This document shows positions 9,463-17,671 of a stretch of 64,000 nt of DNA, one piece after another. The DNA is from Amycolatopsis regifaucium (GTDB taxonomy: Bacteria; Actinomycetota; Actinomycetes; Mycobacteriales; Pseudonocardiaceae): positions 7,554 to 71,553 of the forward strand of contig NZ_LQCI01000045.1 of assembly GCF_001613935.1 (NCBI RefSeq), written 5' to 3'. Position 1 is the stretch's first letter. The number at the start of each line of letters is the position of its first letter. The notes beneath the pieces were generated by a model. That model ran no database searches and had not been told where the DNA came from. It saw nothing but the letters and a program-made list of their open reading frames with translations. The position numbers and the translations under genes were made by a program.

Positions 9463-10586
9463 ACCGGTCCGGCGCCCGTAGCCTGCGCGCGCGGGTCACG
9501 CTGCTCGCGACCGGGCTGGTGGCGCTGGTCAGTCTCCTGTTGCTCTGGCTGACCTGGAATCTGGTCGGCGACGCGGTTTCGGCCGTTCCGCGACTGCCGC
9601 CGGGCACCACCGTGCGGGTCGACGGTATCGACGTCGACGCCTCCGCCGTCACCGAGCATCTGCGGGTGTACTCCCGGAACCGGGTGCTGCTGTTCGGCGC
9701 GGTCGCGTTCTGTTTCGTCGTGCTGGCGGCGGGGATCCTCGCGTGGACTTTCACCGCGCGGGTCCTGCAGCCGCTGCGTGAGATCACCGGCACGGCGAGG
9801 CGTCTCTCGATCGAGTCGATGGGGGAGCGGATCGGTGAGGTCCGCACCAAGGACGAGCTCGCCGAACTGGCCGAGACCTTCGACGACATGCTCGACCGTC
9901 TGCAGGCCGCGTTCGACGCGCAACGGCATTTCGTCGCGAACGCCAGCCACGAACTGCGGACGCCGCTCGCGGTCATCCGCACCGAACTCGACGTCACCCT
10001 GTCCGACGAGAACGCCGACGAGGCCGAACTGCGGCGGATGGCCGAGGTGGTCCGCGACGCGACCGAACGGGCCGAGCGGCTGGTCGGCTCGCTGCTGCTG
10101 CTCGCGCGCACGGACGGCGCGGGACTGGCGGCCAGGGAACCGGTCGATCTCGCGGTGATCGTCGCCAGTGCTTGGCGGGCGGTGCGGGCCGAAGCGGAGA
10201 AACGCGGTATCCGCGCCGAATTCGCCACCCCTGGCGCGCCGACGTTCGGTGATCCCGCGCTGCTGGAACGGATCGCGGGCAACCTGCTGGAGAACGCGGT
10301 GCGGCACAACGTCGACGGCGGCTGGCTGGACGTCGTCACCCAGGCCGGTCCACAGTGGTCGGTGCTGCGGGTGCGTTCGTCCGGCGGCCTGCTCGACCCG
10401 GCCGCGGTCCCCGAGCTGTTCGAACCGTTCCGCCGCGCGGGTGTCGCGCGGACCGCCCGCACCGGCGCCGGGCTGGGGCTCTCCATCGTGCGGGCCGCCG
10501 TCGACGCCCACGGTGGCACGGTGTCCGCGGAACCCGTGGTGGGCGGTGGCCTTTCGGTGACCGTCCACCTGCCCGCTCTGCCTTGA
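9459..10586 (+). CDS. Sensor histidine kinase
   Basis: This 375-aa kinase has two membrane helices (residues 15-37 and 76-98) flanking a short extracytoplasmic loop of about 38 residues, a HAMP segment, the H-box NASHELRTPLAV (His164) and an ATPase domain with NLLENAVRH as N-box and GAGLGLSIV as G-box. The loop is too small for a folded ligand domain, so sensing may be within the membrane or through partners. The GTG start overlaps the response-regulator stop. The proximal boundary of the operon is the regulator; the following aldo/keto reductase has its own start 26 nt later. Confidence 0.85.
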   Translation: MNRSGARSLRARVTLLATGLVALVSLLLLWLTWNLVGDAVSAVPRLPPGTTVRVDGIDVDASAVTEHLRVYSRNRVLLFGAVAFCFVVLAAGILAWTFTARVLQPLREITGTARRLSIESMGERIGEVRTKDELAELAETFDDMLDRLQAAFDAQRHFVANASHELRTPLAVIRTELDVTLSDENADEAELRRMAEVVRDATERAERLVGSLLLLARTDGAGLAAREPVDLAVIVASAWRAVRAEAEKRGIRAEFATPGAPTFGDPALLERIAGNLLENAVRHNVDGGWLDVVTQAGPQWSVLRVRSSGGLLDPAAVPELFEPFRRAGVARTARTGAGLGLSIVRAAVDAHGGTVSAEPVVGGGLSVTVHLPALP

Positions 10587-10612
10587 CCCGCCGACGGGGT
10601 TACGGTTCAAGG

Positions 10613-11434
10613 ATGGTCCCCAGTATCAGGCTGAACAACGGAACGTCCCTGCCCCAGCTCGGATTCGGGGTGTACAAGATCGGCGACGACGAGGTCGCCG
10701 GCGCGGTCCGCACCGCCATCGAGGCCGGTTACCGCGCCATCGACACGGCGACCCTGTACGCCAACGAGCGGGGTGTCGGCGAGGCCGTCCGCACCAGCGG
10801 GCTGCCGCGTGAGGAACTGTTCGTCACCACGAAACTGTGGAACACCGAGCACGGATACGACTCCGCGTTGCGCGCCTTCGACACCAGCCTTCGCGAACTC
10901 GGTCTCGAGTACGTCGACCTGTACTTGATCCACTGGCCGCTGCCGTCGCAGGACAAATACGTGGAAACGTGGCGGGCACTGGAAAAGATCGCCTCCGACG
11001 GCCGGGCGAAGGCGATCGGCGTGTCGAATTTCCAGATCCCGCATCTGGAGCGGCTGATCGAGGAGACCGGGACGGTGCCGGCGGTCAACCAGATCGAGTG
11101 CCACCCGTGGCTGCAGCAGCCGCTGCTCCGGAAATTCCACGAGAAACACGAGATCGTCACCGAGGCGTGGGGTCCGCTGGCGCGCGGCGGGGAGCTGCTC
11201 ATCGACGAGAAGATCACCACGATCGCGAAAAAGCACGGCAAGACACCGGCGCAGATCGTGCTGCGCTGGCATATCGAGATGAATCATTTGGTGATCCCGA
11301 AGTCCGTGACGCCGCAACGGATCGCGGAGAACATGGACGTCTTCGACTTCGCTCTCGACGCGCACGACGGTGCCGCGATCGCGACCCTGGAGCAGGGAAA
11401 GCGGCTGGGGCCGGACCCGGACACGCTCTCCTGA
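10613..11434 (+). CDS. Aldo/keto reductase
   Basis: This 273-aa NADPH-dependent reductase has a complete AKR tetrad: Asp44 and Tyr49 (IDTATLYANE), Lys74 (TTKLW) and His107 (LIHWPLP). The NADPH-binding end is present as VIPKSVTPQRI. It resembles AKR5-type 2,5-diketo-D-gluconate reductases, although the physiological carbonyl substrate is not predictable. It follows the histidine kinase by 26 nt on the same strand and converges with the PHP-domain gene, whose stop lies 35 nt beyond. Confidence 0.85.
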   Translation: MVPSIRLNNGTSLPQLGFGVYKIGDDEVAGAVRTAIEAGYRAIDTATLYANERGVGEAVRTSGLPREELFVTTKLWNTEHGYDSALRAFDTSLRELGLEYVDLYLIHWPLPSQDKYVETWRALEKIASDGRAKAIGVSNFQIPHLERLIEETGTVPAVNQIECHPWLQQPLLRKFHEKHEIVTEAWGPLARGGELLIDEKITTIAKKHGKTPAQIVLRWHIEMNHLVIPKSVTPQRIAENMDVFDFALDAHDGAAIATLEQGKRLGPDPDTLS

Positions 11435-11469
11435 GCCCGCGTTCAGTGAAAGCATGGGCGACGCTACGC

Positions 11470-13071
11470 CTACCGGACGTCCACGAAGACCGGGTTCCCG
11501 TAGAGCCACAGGTCCTCGAACGGGTTGGATCGCCCGATGACGTCGGCGCTCGGCTCGATGCCGCCGGGCACGTGCTTCTTGCCGTCCGTGCCGCGGGTCC
11601 GCACGAAGAACGGCTCACGCACGTCGCGGAAGGTGTGCCGGAAGGCGACCTGCCGTCCGGGCGCCCATCGCGGTTCGAAGGACTTCACCACCCGCGTGCC
11701 GGGAGCGGTCTGGGTGTCGGGGTCGGCCGCGGGGCCGGTGACCGGTCCCGCGATGAGGTCGAGCCGCGCGAGCCGGGGGATCGCGCCGCCGCCGTTGGGC
11801 CGGGCCGCGAGCCGCGCCGAGAGCACGACCGTGACGTCGTCCCCGCGCCGGACCCGGAGCCTGCCGCCCATGGTGGCCGAGCTCCAGCCGCTGTGCGCGC
11901 CGAACTCCAGTTCCTGCGCCAGCCCGCCGTGGACCACCCAGACGCGGCCGGCGCGCAGACCCTCCAGCACCCCTTCGTGGCTCTTGCGCGTCACGCCGAC
12001 GACGGTCCGGCTGAACTCGGCGGGGGCGAAGTCCGCGTATGGGGGCAGAGTCTGCGGGACGCCGGTGTCGATCGGGTCCGGGTAGTTGCCGTGCTCGTCG
12101 TAGTACCCGTCGGGAACGCCGGGCCGCACGAGGGTGTCACCGCGGTTGTAGTGGGAGTCGGAGTTGCTGGTGATCCACCACGGCTTTCCTTCGGCGAGCA
12201 GGGAATCCCACAGCCCGCCGACGGTCGCGGTGCTCCAGTCGAAGCCGCCATGGGTGCGGTAGGCCGAATCCGGGAAGCCCGGCCACGAGTTCGAACCGGG
12301 TGAGTTGCCGTATCCGCCACGCGCGCCACCGCCGCTCCCGAGCGGTTTCGGGAAGCCATCGGCCTGGGCTCCCGGCGCGCCTTCCATCCCGATGACGATG
12401 CCGGGCGCGGCGTCGCGCAGCGCCCGGATCTCGTGCGGGGCGATCCGGCCGTTGCGCAGCGGATGGTTGATCACCACCACCGGCGCGTGGATCCGCCGCG
12501 CGCGTTCCTCGGCCGCGAGCCAGCGGATCGCCGCGACGGCCAGTGCCTCGTTCGACGGCGTGCCGGGTTCGGTGCCGGTCAGCCGCCAGTCGAAGGCGCG
12601 TTCGAACTCACGCAGTTTCGCCGCCTGGTCGGCGCCTGCCTGAAAGAACAGTGTCGCGTGCTCGGCGCCCGGCACGTTCCACTCCATGCCCTGCCACAGC
12701 AGGAGATCGCGGTGTTCGCGCTGCGCAGCCCTGACCGCGGCGTTCGTCCGTTCCACGGAAGACTTCTCGTGCGCGGCGTGGCCGTGATCGGTGATCACCG
12801 CCCAGTCGGCGCCGTGACGGCGCGCGGCGACGGCGATTCCGTCCACTGTGTACATCGCGTCGTAGGAGTACTGGGTGTGGATGTGGTGATCGCCCACCAG
12901 CCACCGGTAGCGGTCCCGGCCGAAAAGGCGTCTGACATCGATGTCGAGGTCCAGCTCGAGGTCGAGGGCTTCGGCCGGGGCCGTGGCGGCGAGCGGCGCG
13001 CCCACGGCCGCCGCGGACACGAGGCCCGCCCGCTTGAGGAATCCGCGCCGGTCCACGTGCTCGCTGTTCAT
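11470..13071 (-). CDS. Tat-exported PHP-domain metallohydrolase
   Basis: This 533-aa protein opens with a twin-arginine signal (DRRGFLKRAG, then a hydrophobic stretch to about residue 35), so it is exported folded. The mature part is a PHP domain with metal-ligand motifs GDHHIHTQYS, ITDHGHAAHE, INHPLRNGR and TSNSDSHYN. The ATG at 13071 is preceded by AGGAG; the open frame upstream of it is ignored. PHP domains are phosphoesterases or nucleases in other contexts, and exported members have no agreed function. The C-terminal 200 residues look like a beta-rich accessory domain. It has no operon partner on its strand. Confidence 0.8.
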   Translation of the reverse strand: MNSEHVDRRGFLKRAGLVSAAAVGAPLAATAPAEALDLELDLDIDVRRLFGRDRYRWLVGDHHIHTQYSYDAMYTVDGIAVAARRHGADWAVITDHGHAAHEKSSVERTNAAVRAAQREHRDLLLWQGMEWNVPGAEHATLFFQAGADQAAKLREFERAFDWRLTGTEPGTPSNEALAVAAIRWLAAEERARRIHAPVVVINHPLRNGRIAPHEIRALRDAAPGIVIGMEGAPGAQADGFPKPLGSGGGARGGYGNSPGSNSWPGFPDSAYRTHGGFDWSTATVGGLWDSLLAEGKPWWITSNSDSHYNRGDTLVRPGVPDGYYDEHGNYPDPIDTGVPQTLPPYADFAPAEFSRTVVGVTRKSHEGVLEGLRAGRVWVVHGGLAQELEFGAHSGWSSATMGGRLRVRRGDDVTVVLSARLAARPNGGGAIPRLARLDLIAGPVTGPAADPDTQTAPGTRVVKSFEPRWAPGRQVAFRHTFRDVREPFFVRTRGTDGKKHVPGGIEPSADVIGRSNPFEDLWLYGNPVFVDVR

Positions 13072-13165
13072 CGTGCTCCTGCCTGGAAGGTTCTCGAGTC
13101 GGCAGGACGGTAGAGAGCTCGGCTGAACGGGTGGTGTCCGAACGGCCAACGGACGGCGCCGTGTG

Positions 13166-13738
13166 ATGATCGTCCCTGTGGAAGAACCGCAACGGAAACC
13201 CTGGGTACCGCGATGGTTGTTCTGGGTGATCGGCGTGGCCGCCGTGCTGATCGCCGGAGCCGTGGCCACGACGGCGATCGTGATGTTCGACAGGTTCGGC
13301 ACGAAGATCGCGCCACCGTCCTCGTCCGCCGTGGCCTTGCCGCGCGACGCCGAACCCGTACCGCTGGGCGGCCGGGAGCTTTGCGGCAAGCGACTGATGA
13401 TCTCCGCGGAGACCGACGAGGCCATGCGGGCGATCGCGCAGGCACTCCGGGAGGAGCCGAAGGCGCGCCGCGTGCTGACCGAGACCAAGAAGGAATCGTA
13501 CGAGCGGTTCAAGAAGCTCTTCGCGAACGATCCGGAGCTGGTGCGGCTCACGCGGCCGGAGGTGCTCCCGGCGGTCGTGCATCTCCTGCCCGTCGCGGGA
13601 ACCGACTTCCCTGCCTTGGCGGACGAACTACGGCGGCGCTTCCCCGAAGCGCAGAAGGTCGACGTGCTCGATCCCGCGGCCATCGCGGCCGAGATGACCG
13701 TGACCCCGCCGCCGTGCCCACCGGAGGGCGAACGCTGA
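13166..13738 (+). CDS. Single-pass membrane protein with an FtsX-like extracellular domain
   Basis: This 190-aa protein has a short cytoplasmic N-terminus, one membrane helix (about residues 18-40) and an outside domain that matches the FtsX extracellular domain pattern: ISAETDEAMRAIAQALREE, then KESYERFKKLFANDPELVRL and PEVLPAVVHLLP. FtsX itself has four helices and partners FtsE to activate cell-wall hydrolases; neither the remaining helices nor ftsE is present here. It may therefore be a decoy or adaptor for the hydrolases that FtsX regulates, which is an inference. A GTG lies one codon before the chosen ATG. A strong hairpin follows the stop. Confidence 0.7.
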   Translation: MIVPVEEPQRKPWVPRWLFWVIGVAAVLIAGAVATTAIVMFDRFGTKIAPPSSSAVALPRDAEPVPLGGRELCGKRLMISAETDEAMRAIAQALREEPKARRVLTETKKESYERFKKLFANDPELVRLTRPEVLPAVVHLLPVAGTDFPALADELRRRFPEAQKVDVLDPAAIAAEMTVTPPPCPPEGER

Positions 13739-13740
13739 AG

Positions 13741-13775
13741 ACCCGGCTCTCCGGAGGATGGCCGGAGAGCCGGGT
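13741..13775. terminator. Bidirectional terminator hairpin
   Basis: A perfect 14-bp stem (ACCCGGCTCTCCGG, 13741-13754, and its complement at 13762-13775) with a 7-nt loop begins two bases after the stop of the FtsX-domain gene and ends seven bases before the stop of the oppositely oriented secreted-peptide gene. Placement between convergent genes fits a shared terminator. There is no long T run on either side. Confidence 0.75.
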
Positions 13776-13782
13776 TGTCCTG

Positions 13783-13968
13783 CTACATGTCCCGGTTGGC
13801 CGGGGTGACGCCGAAGTCGCGGTTGTCCACTCCGGTGATCCGGACGCTGCCGGTCTCGTCGCCGGTGATGCGGACGCTGTCGTCAGCGCTCGCCACTCCC
13901 GCTCCGAGCATCATTCCCAGAACCGCCGCGCCGGCCCCCAGGCCCACGCGCACGACGATCTTCTTCAT
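13783..13968 (-). CDS. Small secreted peptide with a duplicated SVRITG motif
   Basis: This 61-aa product has a classical signal peptide (MKKIVVRVGL, then an Ala/Gly/Met-rich core) with a likely cleavage after ASA at residue 28. The mature part is only about 33 residues and contains SVRITG twice, separated by DET, followed by VDNRDFGV. The start is fixed by GGGAGG nine bases upstream. No cysteines, enzyme motif or known toxin signature are visible. A 6-bp inverted repeat (ACCTGG, 13999-14004, with CCAGGT, 14009-14014) lies about 30 nt upstream and may be an operator. I do not recognise the family. Confidence 0.65.
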   Translation of the reverse strand: MKKIVVRVGLGAGAAVLGMMLGAGVASADDSVRITGDETGSVRITGVDNRDFGVTPANRDM

Positions 13969-14073
13969 CGTTCCTCCCAGTGTGTTCTCTTCCCCAGTAC
14001 CTGGAAACCCAGGTGTGGGTGAGTGTTCCGGAAATCGCACGCACGCGCCACAAAGTCGGCGAAATACCCGAAA

Positions 14074-14107
14074 ATCCACCGTCGGCGATCAGGAGATCGC
14101 CGACGGT
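14074..14107. terminator. Terminator hairpin downstream of fadB
   Basis: A perfect 15-bp stem (CCACCGTCGGCGATC, 14074-14088, with its complement at 14093-14107) and a 4-nt loop lies 17 bases beyond the fadB stop on the minus strand. A4 on the plus strand before the left arm becomes a short T run after the stem in fadB mRNA, so it fits a rho-independent terminator for the fadBA operon. Confidence 0.8.
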
Positions 14108-14124
14108 GGCTTTTCGGCCGGAGG

Positions 14125-16236
14125 TCAGGGGAGCGGAACGCTCGCCACACCCGGGGCCAGGAACGGCTTGCCGTTGACCTTCTCGGACACCCCGGCCCGA
14201 TCCAGGTACGGCGTGATGCCACCGAGCCAGAACGGCCAGCCCGCACCGAGGATCAGGCACAGGTCGATGTCCTGCGCTTCGGCGACCACACCCTCGTCGA
14301 GCATGATCCGGATCTCCTCGGCGATCGCGGCCAGCGCGCGGTCACGCACCTGCTCGGACGTCGACGGCGAGTCGCCGCGCCGCCAGAGTTCCGCGACCTC
14401 GGGATCGACGGTGGCGTTGCCCTGCGCGTCCCACTGCCAGACGCCCTTCTTGCCCGCCTTGACGAAGCGGTCGAGGTTCTCGCTGACGGTGAACCGGTCC
14501 GGGAACGCCTCGTGCAGGGTTTCCCCGACGTGCAGGGCGATCGCCGGGCCGACCAGCTGCATCAGCGTCAGCGGCGTCATCGGCAGGCCCAGCGGTTCGA
14601 GTGCCTTGTCCGCGACCTCGAACGGCGTGCCCTCGTCTACGGTCACCAGCACCTCGCCGAGGAACCGCAGCAGCAGCCGGTTGACCACGAACGCGGACGC
14701 GTCCTTGACCAGCACACTCGACTTCTTGAGCTGCTTGCCGAGCGCGAACGCGGTGGCCAGGGTGGCGTCGTCGGTCTTCTCCGCGCGGACGATCTCCAGC
14801 AGCGGCATCACCGCGACCGGGTTGAAGAAGTGGAAACCGACCACGCGCTCCGGGTGCTTCAGCTGCGACGCCATCGCGGTGATCGACAGCGACGAGGTGT
14901 TCGTCGCCAGGATCGCCTCGGGGGAGACGTACTGCTCCAGGTCGGCGAACACCTTCTGCTTGACGCCCAGGTCCTCGAACACCGCTTCGATCACGAAGTC
15001 GGCGTCGGCGAACGCGGCCTTGTCGAGCGAGCCGGTGACGAGCGCCTTCAGCCGGTTCGCGCCGTCCGGCGAGACCCGCTTCTTGGCCAGCAGCTTGTCG
15101 ATCTCACCGTGCACATAGGACACACCTTTGTCGACCCGTTCCTGGTCGACGTCGGTGAGCACCACCGGCACCTTGAGGCGGCGGACGAACAGCAGCGCCA
15201 TCTGGCTGGCCATCAGGCCCGCGCCGACGATGCCCACCTTGTTCACCTTGCGCGCCAAGGATTTGTCCGGCGCGCCGGCCGGCCGCTTCGCCCGCTTGTT
15301 GACCAGGTTGAACGAGTACAGCCCGGCGCGCAGCGTGTCGTCCATGAGCAGCTCGGCGAGCCCGTCGGTCTCGGCCGCGTAGCCGCGGTCCAGATCGTTC
15401 TCGCGCGCCAGCTCCAGCAGTTCGACGGCCTTGGTCGCGCCGGGCGACGCGCCCTTCGTCCGGCCGTCCACGATGGACTTGGCGCGGGCGATCGCGGCGT
15501 CCCAGCCCGCGCCGCGGTCGATCTCGCGGCGGGCGGGGGTGATCTCGCCGTTGACGACCTTCGCCAGCCACAGCAGGGACTGCTCGAGGTAGTCGGCCGA
15601 ACCGAAGACCTCGTCGACGATGCCGAGCTCCGCCGCCTGCGCGACCTTGAGCATCTTGTTCTGCGCCAGCGCGTTCTCGATGATCACGGTGACCGCGGCG
15701 TCCGGCCCGATCAGGTTCGGCAGCAGCTGTGTACCGCCCCAGCCGGGGAACAGGCCGAGGAAGACCTCGGGGAACGCGATCGCGGCGGTGTTCTCCGACA
15801 GCGTGCGGTAGTGGCAGGAGAGCGCGAGTTCGAGCCCGCCACCCATCACCGCGCCGTTGATGAACCCGAACGTCGGGATCTCGGTCTCGGTGAGCCGGCG
15901 GAACACGTCGTGCCCGGTCTGCGCGATCTCCCGCGCCAGCGCGGGATCCGCGACCGCTTCGACACCGGAAAGGTCGGCGCCCACGGCGAAGATGAACGGC
16001 TTCCCGGTGACCGCGATCGCGGCGGGCTCGGCCGCGAAGGCGGCGTCGATCGCGGCGTTGAGGCTCACCAGACCCTGCGGTCCGAAGGTGTTCGGCCGGG
16101 TGTGGTCGTGGCCGTTGTCCAAGGTGATCAGTGCGACCGGCTTGTCCAGGCCGGGCACCTTCACCAGGCGCGTGACCGCGTTCGTGACGACCTCGTCGGG
16201 GAAAGCGGCTTTCGCCTGCTCAGCGGTGAAAGTCAT
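14125..16236 (-). CDS. fadB: Beta-oxidation multienzyme: enoyl-CoA hydratase / 3-hydroxyacyl-CoA dehydrogenase
   Basis: This 703-aa protein carries two steps of fatty-acid beta-oxidation. The N-terminal crotonase domain has NGAVMGGGLELALS and PEVFLGLFPGWGG, supplying the catalytic glutamates Glu136 and Glu157. The dehydrogenase domain begins at about residue 333 with the NAD-binding VGIVGAGLMASQ and includes HFFNPVAVMPLLEIV. The frame stays open far upstream inside the thiolase gene, but the real start is the ATG at 16236, which shares one base with the thiolase stop (TAATG). It works with the thiolase below as the trifunctional complex. Confidence 0.93.
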   Translation of the reverse strand: MTFTAEQAKAAFPDEVVTNAVTRLVKVPGLDKPVALITLDNGHDHTRPNTFGPQGLVSLNAAIDAAFAAEPAAIAVTGKPFIFAVGADLSGVEAVADPALAREIAQTGHDVFRRLTETEIPTFGFINGAVMGGGLELALSCHYRTLSENTAAIAFPEVFLGLFPGWGGTQLLPNLIGPDAAVTVIIENALAQNKMLKVAQAAELGIVDEVFGSADYLEQSLLWLAKVVNGEITPARREIDRGAGWDAAIARAKSIVDGRTKGASPGATKAVELLELARENDLDRGYAAETDGLAELLMDDTLRAGLYSFNLVNKRAKRPAGAPDKSLARKVNKVGIVGAGLMASQMALLFVRRLKVPVVLTDVDQERVDKGVSYVHGEIDKLLAKKRVSPDGANRLKALVTGSLDKAAFADADFVIEAVFEDLGVKQKVFADLEQYVSPEAILATNTSSLSITAMASQLKHPERVVGFHFFNPVAVMPLLEIVRAEKTDDATLATAFALGKQLKKSSVLVKDASAFVVNRLLLRFLGEVLVTVDEGTPFEVADKALEPLGLPMTPLTLMQLVGPAIALHVGETLHEAFPDRFTVSENLDRFVKAGKKGVWQWDAQGNATVDPEVAELWRRGDSPSTSEQVRDRALAAIAEEIRIMLDEGVVAEAQDIDLCLILGAGWPFWLGGITPYLDRAGVSEKVNGKPFLAPGVASVPLP

Positions 16237-17477
16237 TACTTCGCCCCCTCGGAGCCGTTGTAGGCCGGGTTCTCCCAGATCACAGTGCCGCCCATGCCGA
16301 TCCCGATGCACATGGTGGTCAAGCCGTAGCGCACATCGGGGCGCTCGGCGAACTGACGCGAGAGCTGCGTCATCAGCCGCACCCCGGACGACGCGAGCGG
16401 GTGACCGCAGGCGATCGCGCCACCCCACTGGTTGACGCGCGGGTCGTCGTCGGCGATGCCGAAGTGGTCGAGGAAGGCGAGCACCTGGACGGCGAACGCC
16501 TCGTTGATCTCGAACAGGCCGATGTCGTCGATCGACAGACCGGTGCGCTTGAACAGCTTCTCGGTGGCCGGCACCGGGCCGATGCCCATGACCTCCGGCT
16601 CGACACCGGCGAAGGAATAGCCGACGAGCCGCATGCCGATCGGCAGGCCGAGTTCGCGGGCGGTGTCCTCGTCGGCGAGCAGCGCGGCGGTGGCGCCATC
16701 GTTGAGCCCGGCCGCGTTGCCCGCGGTGATCCGGCCGTGCGGCCGGAACGGCGTCTTCAGCCCGGCGAGCTGCTCGACCGTGGTACCCGGGCGCGGCGGC
16801 TCGTCTTCGGTCGCCAGACCCCAGCCCAGTTCCTTCGAACGGGTGGCGACCGGGACCAGCTCGGGGCCGATCTTGCCGGTCTTCACGGCTTCGGCGTACT
16901 TCTCCTGGCTGCGCGCGGCGTACGCGTCGGTGCGCTGCTTGGTGATCTCGGGGAACCGGTCGTGCAGGTTCTCCGCGGTCTGGCCCATCACCAGCGCCGT
17001 CGGGTCGACGAGCTTGTCGGCGATGATGCGGGGGTTCGGGTCGACGCCCTCGCCCATCGGGTGGCGGCCCATGTGCTCGACGCCGCCGGCGATGGCGATG
17101 TCGTAGGCGCCGAAGCCGATTCCGCTCGCGGTGGTGGTGACGGCGGTCATCGCACCGGCGCACATGCGATCGAGTGCGAAACCGGGCACCGACTTCGGCA
17201 GGCCCGCCAGCAGCGCGGCGGTGCGGCCGATGGTCAAGCCCTGGTCGCCGATCTGGGTGGTGGCGGCGATCGCCACCTCGTCGACCCGCTCGGGCGGCAG
17301 CTCGGGATGCCGCCGCAGCAGTTCACGGATGGCGTTGACGACGAGGTCGTCGGCACGGGTGCCGGCGTACATGCCCTTTTCGCCTGCCTTGCCGAAGGGC
17401 GTTCGCACCCCTTCGACGAAGGCGACATTGCGTACCGACCGCGCGTTCGGCGCGAGCGGTGTTGCTCCTGCGGCCAC
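16236..17477 (-). CDS. fadA: Acetyl-CoA acyltransferase (3-ketoacyl-CoA thiolase)
   Basis: This 413-aa thiolase performs the last cleavage of beta-oxidation. The acylated nucleophile is Cys106 in LDRMCAGAMTAV. The C-terminal motifs NEAFAVQ, GGAIACGHPLASSG and the second active cysteine in TTMCIGIGMGG are intact. A GTG start at 17477 with AGGAGC ahead of it is used. It is the first gene of the fadA-fadB pair, coupled to fadB by TAATG. A perfect palindrome 45-62 bases upstream of the start is a candidate operator. Confidence 0.93.
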   Translation of the reverse strand: MAAGATPLAPNARSVRNVAFVEGVRTPFGKAGEKGMYAGTRADDLVVNAIRELLRRHPELPPERVDEVAIAATTQIGDQGLTIGRTAALLAGLPKSVPGFALDRMCAGAMTAVTTTASGIGFGAYDIAIAGGVEHMGRHPMGEGVDPNPRIIADKLVDPTALVMGQTAENLHDRFPEITKQRTDAYAARSQEKYAEAVKTGKIGPELVPVATRSKELGWGLATEDEPPRPGTTVEQLAGLKTPFRPHGRITAGNAAGLNDGATAALLADEDTARELGLPIGMRLVGYSFAGVEPEVMGIGPVPATEKLFKRTGLSIDDIGLFEINEAFAVQVLAFLDHFGIADDDPRVNQWGGAIACGHPLASSGVRLMTQLSRQFAERPDVRYGLTTMCIGIGMGGTVIWENPAYNGSEGAK

Positions 17478-17521
17478 GAATGCTCCTGAAGTAGAGGTAG
17501 TCCTGACCGCACCCTAGCCCC

Positions 17522-17539
17522 GGTTACCCGTCGGTAACC
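17522..17539. promoter_or_regulatory. Candidate operator palindrome upstream of fadA
   Basis: GGTTACC (17522-17528) and GGTAACC (17533-17539) form a perfect 7-4-7 inverted repeat 45 bp upstream of the fadA start. The size and symmetry suit a TetR-type dimer, the class that commonly represses beta-oxidation genes in actinobacteria. No such regulator is adjacent, so it would act in trans. Confidence 0.5.
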
Positions 17540-17671
17540 AGGATGGTGGCCCGGTCGAGTGGGGGAAGGCACACTCCCGGGGCATCGGGCGGGGTCGGGG
17601 TCGGCCGCTTGGCCGATCCGGGGGTGGTCAAGAAGTTGCTATGTTCGAAGTGATCAGGGGGAGGGATCACG

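Noticed and set aside
11470-13683. Longer N-terminus for the PHP-domain protein
   Set aside because: The extension lacks homology and would bury the Tat signal; the ATG at 13071 has AGGAG and starts directly before the signal.
14023-16263. 746-codon plus-strand frame opposite fadB
   Set aside because: Antisense shadow; fadB has complete catalytic motifs on the other strand.
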